DNA from: Acanthaster planci | Taxonomy: Eukaryota > Echinodermata > Asteroidea > Valvatida > Acanthasteridae | NCBI RefSeq assembly: GCF_001949145.1 | Contig: NW_019091378.1 | Span: 1,234,379-1,298,378, forward strand | DNA length: 64,000 nucleotides | Direction: 5' to 3' | Part shown: positions 52,778 through 64,000 of the stretch, piece by piece | Layout of the letters: the number at the start of each line of letters is the position of its first letter | How positions within the stretch are numbered: the first letter of the stretch is position 1 | The notes under the pieces: generated by a model | What the model saw: the letters and a program-made list of their open reading frames with translations, nothing else | Databases searched by the model: none | Told to the model about the DNA's origin: nothing | Program-made: the position numbers and the translations under genes

Positions 52778-55700
52778 GTGTGCTACATGTACTTTTTAAT
52801 TGATTAAATTGTTAAATATTTTAATGTTGGGTACAGTCACTGGGTGTGCGCAGTTGGTCGATCTTTGCACGATCTGTTGACTTGATTTCACACTTTACTA
52901 AATTACCAATGATTCTGCCAATTGCCTTTTTTATTTCATTTGTGATTGTCGTGATTTGGGAAGATAGCTTGGAAAGAAGGGAAGTAAAGTTAGATATTCG
53001 TACAGGGATCAAGTGATAAGCACAACACAAGTGGATTATGCTGATTGGCTGATTGAACCCAACATTTAAGTATAATAAATTTTGCTTCTTCGTGCTCGTG
53101 AGATTTCCTGTCTTTCATGGCTGCAACTCAGGCATTACACGTGTACATGTATATGTTGTTATGTATCATATTGTTGTGTCATTGTCATGGACTGAGTACT
53201 AAAGTGCTAATTGAGAAACTTCAAGGCTCCCCTGTGAGCCTTCTGGGCACGAGAATGAAATTCATAGCTTTGCGTCCACCACTGCGTGCCCTAAAAGCTG
53301 CTGCTGAAAAAATTTCATTATTTACTTTTTTCTACAGAAAAGTCATCACGAGTTACATGTATCATTTGCTTAGCCATAGATTGAATGCACAGTCTTCAAA
53401 AATTGTACCTTTATGTGATACTAAACCACTTGTGTTGAATGACTTGACTGGCTCTTCCGTTTGCATGGGCTTGGAACCAGCCGATGGGGAATAGTAGCTT
53501 TCCCTCACTTGTAAATAATCTCGGGACACATTTCTTCAAACATCACTATAGTTACAAACTTTTTTCGTTCAGAATTTTGACTAACATGTGATTAGAAAAA
53601 CCTCCATGGACAGGATGGAAGTTTGACCAGAAGAAAAAATTGTTTCAACCTCTTATTTCTTGAATTTCAACCTTTACTGTTGCTCGTGAAACAACAGAGG
53701 AACATGGCGAAAAATAAAGGAAGAAAAGTTGTTAAAAAATAATGGAGAATGAAAAATGAAAAACAGCTTTATATGGTTTCCAAAAATTCCAGATGCAGAT
53801 CTACCACTTTCAGTCTCATGGCCTTAAACTAAGGAACCCACTTGTCATGGTGCAAGTACACAGTGGGCTTAAATTAACTGCCATGATTGATGATCTATTA
53901 ACCATGCTGACACATTACACTGTGTACAGTATCCCTACTTTCCTGACCAATATTTCACCAAAATGTGGGCTTTCCCTGATATATACGTGAGCATGTGCAT
54001 CTGCAATGCTTTTACGTTCTGGTCAGTTTGATCAGCAGCTTTTTCCAACAATAAACAACTTGTTTTACTCACCAAATGCCGATATTTGTCTTGCCCTTTT
54101 GTCCCTGGGTAAATCAGCAGTCTGAGCAGTATAGCATTAGTCCTTTCCCAGCATGCAGTGCTGCATCTTAGACCTGCCATGGAGGAGATGTCATGTGGCT
54201 TTGAGTGCGTGGCAGCAATGGGAATATCACTGCAGCCAGCTCTGAGCAAAAAGTGCAAGGACAGTGGTGGTGGGGGGGGTTGATTTGTGAATTTGTAAGA
54301 GATTGCTGCTCTATACCTTTGGCTAATTAGTAATAAATAAATCAGATAAAGACATTTCCTGCCGTATGCTGAAATTCAAATGACACCCCTTTCTGAAAAT
54401 GGTTGGCCCAATACAACTGATTCTGGCACACTCCTTCAAAGCCAGCTATGTACATTTACATACATGTACATGTCAGAGGTTTGGGAGGATTTTGCAGCGT
54501 TGTGAGGAAAGTAGCAACCCCGCCCCCCCAAAAAATTTCCGTTGAAGAAGTCTAGATTATCTCCTTCCAAAAAAGTCAATATTGAAAGGCTAGATTGTCC
54601 AGCAGGCACTCCAGACAGTGTGCTTAAAGAGCACCTCTAAGGGAAAACATGTTTTCTCTGATTTTATCTGTTCAAACAAATATGGAAGCATCCAAATCGA
54701 ACGCAGTGTCATTTGTCTTCAGAGCTCATCTATAACAAGCTAAAAAAGGCTTTTTGTCTGTTCATGCCAAGACGCGAACTCTGAATGTAGATTGCATCAT
54801 TCAGAGAAAATGGAGAAAACATGCACAAGAGTTTATCCACTACAAACGCAGGGTGAGGGTTCCCCTCGTTGTCTCTGTTTTCTCCAAATGACGCAATCCA
54901 AATTCAGAATTTGCAAGGCAAGGCTACAGCACTAGGCAGCACTTGATGACGGAACCTACTGGTACATGCACCCACGGGTATCCAGTTTTGGGGTGGGGGA
55001 GGGTGTGGATGGGGCAAAATGGCATTTCTTTCTTAAAAGACTGTCCAATTTTTTTCATAAAAGAATCCTTAAACCCCTCCCAAAAAAGGTGGCTTGTTCC
55101 CCATCCCCTCCCCCCTGCTGAATACACCAGTCACTGTTTGGGCCCATGGAACACTCATTCCAGCCTTTGAAAAATGTGCATTCATGAATGTGCCGTGGAA
55201 TTCTTTCATAGTGGTGGATTTTGAAAGATTCAGGAAGATTCTTTGAGGGGGTACATGTAGTTGTACAGGTACCGAGTACATGCATCTTGATTCTCGTAAT
55301 AGAAGCAGGCTTCTTGCTTTAAGATTCATATGACAAAGAAGAGCAATATGTACACAGCCAGAAAGCAAGTGATTACCCTGAGAAGGCTGGAGGTTTGGGA
55401 AAGGGCAGAATCTCTGTGCATTTTCTCTGATGTCATTGCAACATTTTTTATCCTTTGAGCCTTTGTAAGATTTCTAAACTTCGAATACGCCATTCTCAAG
55501 AAAGGTCCACTTTTCAAACACAGGCCGCTCGAAAATGCAGCTGCAAAGGATTTTCTGCATTCACTATACATGTGCTTGTAACAAACGTCTGTACATTATC
55601 AATTTTAACAACTATAACAGCAAAAGTCATCCAATTGAGTTGAAACTTTACTTATGTAAAAAATATGTTGGATACCTTTCCGTACCACACGTGTACACGT

Positions 55701-58319
55701 TGGATGCCAAGTTTCCATGAATTCTTTTGTGGGGCATACACAAATAGCTAAGATAAAGGGAGCAAATCTCCCAGCTAAGAAAATAATTGAGTTCTTTAAA
55801 GGTTAAGATGAAGCCTGTCAGTGCACTAAAAGGTAGGCCTGCTCATGAAACATAGTTTTCCTGGCCAATCCAGGTTAGAGTGTGGTTGCATAACTCATGC
55901 TTCACAGATACCGCGAGTGAGCATTTGACTTGTGTTACAGTTAACAGCAGTGACCTAAAACCCTCTTTCAGCCTCAGCGTCAAATACCAGGTGCTGCGAT
56001 GGCAAATATGGGGTGTGTGTTAAGCAAATACACGCGTAACTGGAATAGGCATACAGATCTTTTCTCTCCTTATTCATGGCTGGTTCAGAGATTTGGATAA
56101 GGTATTTTCGAGACTCTGAGAAGAACCGGCTTGCAGTTCTACAGAAAGACTTTTTAAGTGTTTCCAGTTCAAGAGAGTACAGTGTATGTACATAGGAAGA
56201 AAGTACACACTACTAAGCACTGGGAGGGTTTCTGTCCAAATTTGAAGATTACATGTACACTCAGTTCCACTGAGAAGCAAATTCCAATTTTGCGATGTTG
56301 TGAAACTGTGTCATCATTAACCTAGAAGATGCAAACTTATATGTATAGGCCTACGTACGGAAAACAATTTGACTGAAAGCTTATATCTTTGGGGGAAAAA
56401 AGAAGATTGCATCCATGGAAGCTTCTGCTTTTAGAAATGCCGTGCTAAGTCAGCTGGTAAACAAATAAAAAAATTCCCAATCAGGGAATTCATTGCATGA
56501 CATTTTGAATGGTAACTTGTTTCTCGTGAGCGCTTACACTGAATACCCTACATGCAATTAGTTTGCATAGCAAAGTAGCTGTTTTACCAATGGGCCATAT
56601 CAGTAGCTATCGCTGTTACTGATAAATGCAGCTTACGTTTTTCTTGAGTTGTTATATATACATGTACGTAATCCTTAAAATTGTGGAATACTGAATATAA
56701 TGTAAACAAGGCCCTAGCAACCAAGCCTCCTGTTGGTGTGATAGGCCTTGATTATCCCCCAATGCCTATTGTGTGCTGGGCCAGGTGAAGTGTACATATA
56801 CAGTGCCTTTCATCCTGGTGTTTAGGTTTTTCATGTAAACACTGATAAAGCTTCAAGTTCAGAGCGTTACTTGTGGCATTGCTTACACGGACAATACCCC
56901 TTCACGGGTACATGCTTCTCATGAACTGCCAACTCACTCATTTATTGTCCCAGTTTTCAGATGCCTTTGTTTTCACTTTGAGTGTTGTAATTTGATTTAC
57001 ATGTACAGAGAGATTCAATCCTAACTTGTGAGATGTTTAGCGGTGTCTGAAGGAACCTCCGTGAATCCTCCAAAATCCACCACATTGAGGGAACAATCTA
57101 GTGTATCTAGCTTTTTACAAACTTACCCTTTCAGGAACATCAAAGCCTGTGAAAAGCAACGGTAGCTGGGCTGTACGGTGTAACATTCCCCACTCTCCCT
57201 TTTTGTCCTGAATTCCTCACAATACCGCAAAATGGGCTAAGAATCAATAGAAACATGCACCACATTATGAGACAAGTTGACAGCGTGTGACTTTTTCATG
57301 TACTCATCATGCTTAGCTGTACAGTGTTACTTGTACCTTGTCCGTGTTTTTTACTACCAAATCTCACAAACTGCCACTTCATGGGATGCCAAAGTCATTC
57401 AAAAATTTCTGTAGTTAGTTGACATACATGTACATGTGCATCAGTCTCTCTCACTGGATGATTGCCAACTTTAATGTCAGAGTCAAAGCAGAGTGGGTCA
57501 GATGGTTATTGTCAAAGTAATTTATATTTTAGTTTGTATTAGAAAATAAAATCAGCTTTTGTTTGTTACTCAGTTCAGAACTCTGATGCGAATGGACATT
57601 TTCTGGGTGAGAAATATTGGGGGTGCCTAATATTGGTTTTACTTGAACAAGATATAGGCCTTGAACTCTAAACGTGGCATCAATGACTTTTAACTCATTT
57701 TGTTAGGTTGAGTCTTAACACTCGAGATGTGCAGTTTGAGAATTTACCCAGATGACCCCAAAGGTTACTCACTGGTTATACAGCAAGTTTTTCCATTGAT
57801 TTGCCGAGCTTTCACATCTGTAAAACCAAAAGGAGGAAGAAACTTCCAACAATGGGAAACTTTTGAGACACTTGGTGGCGGCAAACATAGCAGTCCCACA
57901 TGACCGGTCCGCTGTTGTTTAGGTCATTTTAAGCATGCATAATTACGGAAATTACGGAAGCTGAAGCGGATCTGATGGTGAAGCTTTTGTCTAAGATGAC
58001 CTAACCAGTCATCTTAGTGCACAGTATTATGCAGATTCAGACAGGATTCATATTAAGCCACAGGGACTTTTTTTCAAGTTAAGATTATATGTATGCATTG
58101 AAATGTCTTTACAGTGATGAAAAAGTATTCTCCGGTGTCCAAGAAATTTTACACGAAATCTATTTAGGTAGGGTATATATTTTAAAACTAGAAAATTACT
58201 CGAGAACCAATTTTTTTTAGATTCATTCATTGAAACTTCATAGATGTTGTAAAGTACAAATGTTACAGGCTTATCAGGGTTGCTAATGTTTTTGTGTGTG
58301 TGTTTGAATGCCACCACAG
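52778..58319. other. Intron of the downstream gene, no other gene seen
   Basis: About 5.5 kb without supported coding sequence. The frames at 53117-53494 and 55069-55368 look like chance openings. AT-rich with ACATGT repeats. Confidence 0.45.
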
Positions 58320-58486
58320 CTCTCTCGAAACCATGAGTTCAGCTCCCTATTGGCAGCGGTGGAGCGATTCCACCGGGACTTGAAGCTGTCTTCCCTCCAG
58401 TGCAAGGATCGCAATCAACTCAACCAGCAATGGGAAGACCAGCAGTTCTACCGCATTCTGATCCGTATGATGCACGAAGTCACCAT
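58320..58486 (+). CDS. Second exon of an unidentified downstream gene
   Basis: A strong acceptor (CCACCACAG) and donor (CACCAT|GTAAGG) bound 167 nt that encode a helix-rich segment with SSLLAAVERFHRDLKLSSLQ and QWEDQQFYRILIRMMHEVT. The codon use and heptad-like hydrophobic spacing are convincingly coding. I do not recognise the family. Phase 0 in, phase 2 out. Confidence 0.78.
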
Positions 58487-59616
58487 GTAAGGCAGCACTT
58501 GAAATGATAATGCTCGTACTTTTTGAGTGCCAAGTTCTTTGCCAAATGTTGAACTGGTTAGGAGGGAACAAAGCCATAGAACATGGGCATTAGACAGCAT
58601 CTATGCATAAAAATCATGGCTTCAGACATCACTGTGTAATCAAGTTAAAGTTTTTATGTCAAAAGTACTCGAAAAGCACTCAGCTGGTTACTTGTTGACT
58701 CCAAAATTTGGACTGTCTGGAGTCATCATACTTTTGCTTCTAAATATGCATGTTGGTATAAGCATGAATATTTAAAGGCACCAAATGCTTTTAAAAGTGG
58801 TAGGACAAAATTGTCATTAAAGATTGAATGGGACACAAATGTGCTTTTTCAAGGACTGCCGTAAAAAACAATTATACATATTGCATGGGCCCTTCGAAAA
58901 GCAGATGTGTAAATATATATAACTTGTGTTGAAGCAACGTGGGACAAAAGTTGCCCTTGGGGATTTTTTAAAGTGGGAAAAGAGACTAATATTATTTCCC
59001 AAAGTGGATACTCCTAACTGACATGACTGAGCTACACAGCACTCCCAAGAGAACTATTTGCACACTTTAATACCATTCATCTAAAGGGATTTTGAAGGGG
59101 CTCACTCTTCTTTTGACGATTAAAGAGTTTCAGTGCACATGTATCCTAAAGGCCTAAAGAGAGCATCTGTGAAGTGCATTGAAGCAGACTGTAAAGGGTA
59201 CTGTGTATCGCTGAAGGGGTTAGAATGGCTGGAGATACACATAATGTAGTCCAGAGGAGAATTGCCTTGGAGGTGTTTGCTGTTTCTGTGTGTGCTAACT
59301 GGATGGGATAAAGTGAGGAGGCAGTCCTTGTAGAGTGAATTGATTACTGTTGGTGTATTTTCACAAAACCCATCAAAGCCTATTGCGATTCATGTTGGTT
59401 CATCAGCTCTTAGACCAACGATAGCGAAACAAATAAACAATAGGAGTGCATAAAGGTATATTATTCAACTGATTTCTTGTCTTTAAATGGTAGTTAATAT
59501 GTTTTTCTTTCTAATGTATTGGTTGATGGGGGCAGAAGGTTAAAAATGTTAAGAAAAGTACCTGAGTCCCACCTGATTAAGCTACTCAGGTTTTTTTTTT
59601 CGCAAACTCTTGGACA

Positions 59617-60103
59617 AACACTGAACTATGTTTTTAATATACATACATGTACCTATGGGTACGTCATTGTAAGGGCAAAACCCATTTTTGAAAATTAACA
59701 TCTCCCTGATGCAAAGTACATTTTTTGACACATGTATCATGTCACATGTATCCTACATGTCTTTGTTGTTTGTGTCTTGTCATTAAGTATATGGAAATGG
59801 CAAATCCTAAGATTGATTTAATTTTATCAACAATCCTTTCTTGTAATGGCACCACTTTGGGGTTCTTCGAAAGGTCAGGTGCATGTTATGTGTAGCTCTG
59901 AAGACTGAAGAAAGTCAGACAGAAAAAAAAGATGATTCTTGGAGTTGGGCATTTTGGAACAGGCAGGGACTGGAGATCCAGTCAACATGGCAGCTGCAGT
60001 GAGATTTAGACCCGGTCTGCATGTACGTAGTGGAAGACTCAGCTTAAGTTCCGCTGTGCCAAGCTAATGAATCTGCCAGGGGTGTCAATGTGATGTCTGT
60101 GTA
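59617..60103 (+). repeat. Long direct repeat, copy A
   Basis: About 490 bp matching 63091-63522 in the same orientation. The 3' two thirds are nearly identical, from TTCTTGTAATGGCACCACTT through GACCCGGTCTGCATGTACGT to CTGCCAGG. No coding frame. It lies in an intron of the downstream gene. Confidence 0.85.
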
Positions 60104-60214
60104 GTCTGGGCCTGATGTATCACAGGTTGAACAACATTAGTTTTTGCCCAGCCTGACTTATCCATACATTGAAATTTGGTATATTGCATCTGAGGTTATC
60201 CTTTGCTTTTTCAG

Positions 60215-60299
60215 CACCACTGGGATGAAACAGAAGGAAGACTTGAAAAAAGTCTACCAGTGGTATCAGACTAACAAGAGTGTGCTTCATTCACAGCCT
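60215..60299 (+). CDS. Third exon of an unidentified downstream gene
   Basis: Acceptor TTTTTCAG; the first base completes an Ile codon from the previous exon. Encodes TTGMKQKEDLKKVYQWYQTN and KSVLHSQP, ending at donor CAGCCT|GTAAGT in phase 0. With the two exons before it, this gives the first 105 or so residues of a mostly helical protein of unknown function. No later exon was found before the window end. Confidence 0.75.
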
Positions 60300-60363
60300 G
60301 TAAGTACATGAATAACATACATATATCAGTACCCATGCTTCTGTTGAAGATGATATGACAACT

Positions 60364-60552
60364 GGGTAATTCTAGGAATTTGGGGTCCAAAAGTGAAACG
60401 GACATGGAAATGTCTATGAGATCGACTTTTAAACCACATTTATTTTTTGGCAGGTACATGTATTTTACATTACTTATTCACTCTTAGAAATTAAAGAAGT
60501 CCTGTGTTCCAAACTTGCAAATTTCTTTGTCAGATGTGACAGGGACATGAAA
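60364..60552. repeat. GGGTCC-family MITE, partial copy
   Basis: Contains GGGTAATTCTAGGAATTTGG then GGTCCAAAAGTG and, further on, TGTCAGATGTGACAGGGACA. These match the ends and interior of the element at 62090-62351, but the copy is rearranged and lacks a clear right end. Confidence 0.5.
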
Positions 60553-62089
60553 GAAATATTTTCGAACCAAATTATCAAGCTGTGTGATGCTGTGTTTATG
60601 CTGTGGCAGATTATACCAATAATAGATAGCTGATTGGAAGAAGTGTACATCATGTATGTATTGTTTGAATGACTGTTGATGTCTGGGCTTACTTTGACCC
60701 ATAAAGAGAAAAAAAATCTGTTTTCTATTACACATACATGTACATGGCAGCTAATTGTTACATGTAGGTTGAAAAAAAGAAGCAAGAGAGTTTAGAGTTT
60801 TGTTTCTAAAATGAAATGAAGAAAATTTGATAGAGTACTTGTTGCAGGAGTAAAGCTTTTCAAGCCTCTTGAACCTTTTTGCATGTCATTCAAATTACAA
60901 GAGTTCTTTATTTCCAATTTTACATTTTCAGGGTCATGCAATCAAAATAGGGTACATGTGTAAGTTTGGAAAGAGGTATATTATGGGGCCCATATGAGGA
61001 ACACTTGTCCAACAACTTTCTTTGCTAAGCAAAAAGTAATAGAGTGCCAGTGGCAAGTAGTATACAGAACCAGATTTTTGGCTGGTAAGCATTCTTGCTA
61101 AGCATGCTTTGTGTCTTTGTTCTATAGCCGACCGATGAAAATTGGGCCCTGACTCCAAAGCATGCCTGTGACCAGGACCCAATTTCATGGGGCTCTTAAG
61201 CACACAGTGCTACAGCACTCAAATACCTAACTGATCCCAGGCACATGTGGAAGTTGCTGTTACTTGCCAAAAGGGGGCGGGGGAGGGAGTCAAAGTAATG
61301 GTCTTGACAAGTCTCAGGATTTGCTGTGTTGGCATTCCTACAATCAGTTTGACACTTTTTTTGAAAATTTCACCAGCACATGTAAACCCTAAATGTTTTG
61401 ATTAGTGTTGCCACACCTGTGTAGTATTGTCCAAGTGGGACATCATGCTGTGTGCAATTTTCCTGAGCTAGAAAATTGTTGATTTACGGGAACAGGCAGA
61501 GGCAGGAGCTTTTAGTTGGTGTTGACACTGAATTATTGACAACATTCCGCTAGCCCGGCATCAGTGTATTAATGGGGGCCAAAGTCCCACCAGTTTGGCC
61601 GGTCCCAAAATTGTTTTTCCCCCATATCAGCTCAGTTGACATTACATGATGAATGATGCAGTTTCGAGTGCTGAAATCTGAAATTAAAAGCACGCCGCCC
61701 GTAAATGTGTTTACTTTCTGGAGTGCAGTGTTTTGATGTCGTGCCGTAGAATGAAAGGCAATTTTATCGTGAGCTTCTACCCCCCTCTTCTTCTGCCTCC
61801 ATAGTTACTGCTGAGAGAGATTGGATGAAGATTGGACTTTGAGTAAATGCATTGAAATGTATATATGCCGTATTTGAATGCAACATTTGACATGTCATCT
61901 GGAAGTAATGAACTGCATGCAAAATTGAAATTTAGCGTTTCACATTTGTGTAATTTTAATCAGAAAGAGCAGTGGGTGATTACAATTTTTAATGTGACAT
62001 ATTTTATATCTTAAGCATCATTTGTTTGTGCCAGAAATAGGTTGGGAAAAGGGATACATGGTATCCATCCAGTTAAGGGGTACATGTAT

Positions 62090-62351
62090 GGGTCATTCTT
62101 AATTATGGGGTCCAAAAGTGTGACATTTTTGTGTCCCTGTTACATCTGACCTTTATTATTTGACAAGGAAATTTCACTGAAATTGATTTCAAATTATTGC
62201 TACATGTTTGTTACATGTAGGTACATGTACATGTAATTTGCATTAATTCATCACTTTTGGAAATCAGAAAATGTGTTCTGAACTTACAAAATCATATGTC
62301 AGATGTGACAAAGACACAAAAAAATTGGACCCCTAATTTATAGAATGATCC
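62090..62351 (+). mobile_element. GGGTCC-family MITE, copy 2
   Basis: Inverted ends: GGGTCATTCTTAATTATGGG at the left and the complement of GGATCATTCTATAAATTAGG at the right, each followed by GTCC and GTGTC/CATCTGA motifs. It contains TTCATCACTTTTGGAAAT and TGTTCTGAACTTACAAAATC, as in the opposite-facing copy at 29998-30217. An ACATGT run sits inside it. Confidence 0.7.
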
Positions 62352-63090
62352 GTATAAGTTTTTTATCAAAGTTATTGGCAAATTCCTTCATATTGTGATC
62401 AAATATTGAAATCATAAGCAAAATACAAACCCCCCCCCAAAAAAACTTACCTTATCCAACAATTTAGCAAATGGGCTTTCAAACATCTATTCTGAGTTAT
62501 TTACTGAAAAAATTATTTGTTTCTAATTCGTAGCAATTTGAATAACAAGGTTCACCTAATGTAAACTGGAGGTTGCAGAATTGGTAGCCATATTTACATA
62601 CATGTACAAAATAAGCTTGAATTGCAATATTATTGTGTGTTTCAGAATTTTGAAAGGCAATGCATATTGCTTCAAAAATGCGAAAACAGCCACTGATAGC
62701 AAATAAGGTCACAGTCACAGACAGTGGGAAGGTTTTCCAAATCTTATCTTCAACTGCAGGCTTCATTTTCCTGAATTTATTGCCCAGATTTGAGATGCTG
62801 TGGCTCAGTGCTGCTCCATTTTCTGCAACAGAAAGTGAGGAGAATGCGAAAGTGCATGTAAATAGGCAGTTGCTTCAGGTTCACCTGGAGGTGTTTATGA
62901 AGCTGAACAGGATTTTAAGATTGTGCATTCTTTCCTAGTTTGTCTGAGTGGGGACCAGATGTTGGAGTGTTTCCCTTGTCAAGTTTCAGTGGGAAAATTT
63001 GATTAGGGAGCACGAGGCCGAAGCTGAAGAGGGGGACCAAGCCTTGGAAAAGTTCAAATATAAATCTGAGTTTGAGAGATCAGGCCAACA

Positions 63091-63522
63091 AACTGACAAA
63101 CACTGAACCTACATGTACCTGTAGGTACGTCAAAACCTATTTTTGAAAAATAAAATCTCCCTGATACAAAGTACATATTTTTTTTAATATTGCATGTATC
63201 CCACATGTTTGTGTCTTTTTAATAAGTATTTGGAAATGGCAATTATCAACAATCCTTTCTTGTAATGGCACCACTTTGGGGTTCTTCGAAAGGTCAGGTG
63301 CATGTTATATGTAGCTCTGAAGACTGAAGAAATTCAGACGGAAAAAAAAGATGATTCTTGGAGTTGGGCATTTTGGAACACGCAGGGACTGGAGATCCAG
63401 CCAACATGGCAGCCGCAGTCGGATTTAGACCCGGTCTGCATGTACGTAGTGGAAGACTCAGCTTAAGTTCCGCTGCGCAAAACTAATGAATCTGCCAGGG
63501 ATGTCAAGCTGATGTCTGTGTA
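63091..63522 (+). repeat. Long direct repeat, copy B
   Basis: Matches 59617-60103 in the same orientation, about 3.4 kb apart, with a few indels in the 5' third (including loss of about 35 bp before ATCAACAATCC). Confidence 0.85.
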
Positions 63523-63657
63523 CATGTACCTCTCTCCAATATCAAACTGTACATGTATGGCATTGGAAATTGAAATGGGGTTTGAACATACAACCTTAGA
63601 CCCCATATTGGTACTTTACCAAAGAGATGCCCAACCATATGTGTACATACAGTAAGT

Positions 63658-63676
63658 ATGTACATGTACATGTACA
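63658..63676. repeat. ACATGT hexanucleotide run
   Basis: Three tandem GTACAT units near the right end of the window. Confidence 0.8.
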
Positions 63677-64000
63677 ATGTAATAGTATATTGGCTGTTTT
63701 CCATGTTGAGTCTCGGTTAATTGGAAGGTGATGAGATGCCAGAAACCCGAATGTTTAATGTGTTGGCACAAATTTTACATCAGTCAGTATTGAAATGAAA
63801 TGTAAAGTTGGTTTTTTGGGGGGGAGGGGAATTGCTGAAACTTACAAAGTAATGGCAGTGTTGAAGTCAAATCCAAGTACTGCCGCTGTTTTGACTTAGG
63901 GAGTGAGTGGAAATTTACATACATGTACATGTACTTGTAGACTCTGTGGAAAGCTCACAGTGCACCAATACTCACAAAATATCAGATAGTTGTGAAAAGA

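Larger units (their letters stand above)
60300..64000. other. Repeat-rich stretch after the last supported exon
   Basis: Holds a MITE, a direct repeat copy and ACATGT repeats, but no exon I can support. The downstream gene presumably continues beyond 64000. Confidence 0.45.

Noticed and set aside
53117-53494. 125-codon frame with a hydrophobic, signal-like N-terminus
   Set aside because: Lies in an intron of the downstream gene, has AT-rich codon use, and the hydrophobic start includes an ACATGT repeat translation.
62870-62938. Possible exon reading VHLEVFMKLNRILRL after a CTTCAG acceptor
   Set aside because: The translation looks somewhat coding, but there is no acceptable donor, so it cannot be joined to the exon at 60215.

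Overview
The window looks like intron-rich nuclear DNA from an invertebrate animal, most probably a marine deuterostome such as an echinoderm or hemichordate. The reasons are GT-AG introns with in-phase exons, AT-rich spacers, many short foldback elements, and very frequent ACATGT (TACATGTACATGTA) repeats. The species guess is an inference. No prokaryotic, viral or organellar features were seen.

Layout. Positions 1-448 hold the 3' end of a gene whose last exon encodes 13-residue tandem repeats. Positions 449-6018 are mostly intergenic and contain a 46-nt inverted repeat. Positions 6088-8292 hold a complete single-exon coding region for a 734-residue membrane protein (signal peptide, leucine-rich repeats, one Ig domain, one transmembrane helix, tyrosine-motif tail). 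Positions 8293-14630 are gene-poor and carry two inverted-repeat elements. Positions 14633-14792 are the last exon of a small unidentified gene. Positions 15205-49173 hold SLX4, the scaffold of structure-specific DNA repair nucleases. I rebuilt it as 20 coding exons that keep frame throughout, giving 2,560 codons plus a stop. Intron 8 of SLX4 is about 9.9 kb; it carries several nonautonomous DNA elements and, on the opposite strand, an intronless class A GPCR at 32092-33021. Beyond SLX4, three phase-compatible exons (52715, 58320, 60215) start an unidentified gene that runs out of the window or into exons I could not find.

SLX4 shows the expected order: UBZ4-type zinc fingers, MLR (XPF-binding) region, BTB dimerisation domain, long acidic Ser-rich region with SUMO-interaction-like motifs, SAP domain (MUS81 side) and C-terminal SLX1-binding domain. 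It differs from the human protein in three visible ways. It has a third, extra UBZ4-like finger upstream of the usual pair, a Gly/Ser repeat expansion between the fingers and the MLR, and a GC-AG intron splitting the middle finger.

I did not find a multi-gene novel system. The most unusual items are the SLX4 modifications, the 13-residue repeat protein, the nested GPCR, two unidentified genes, and a set of foldback or terminal-inverted-repeat elements with readable target duplications.
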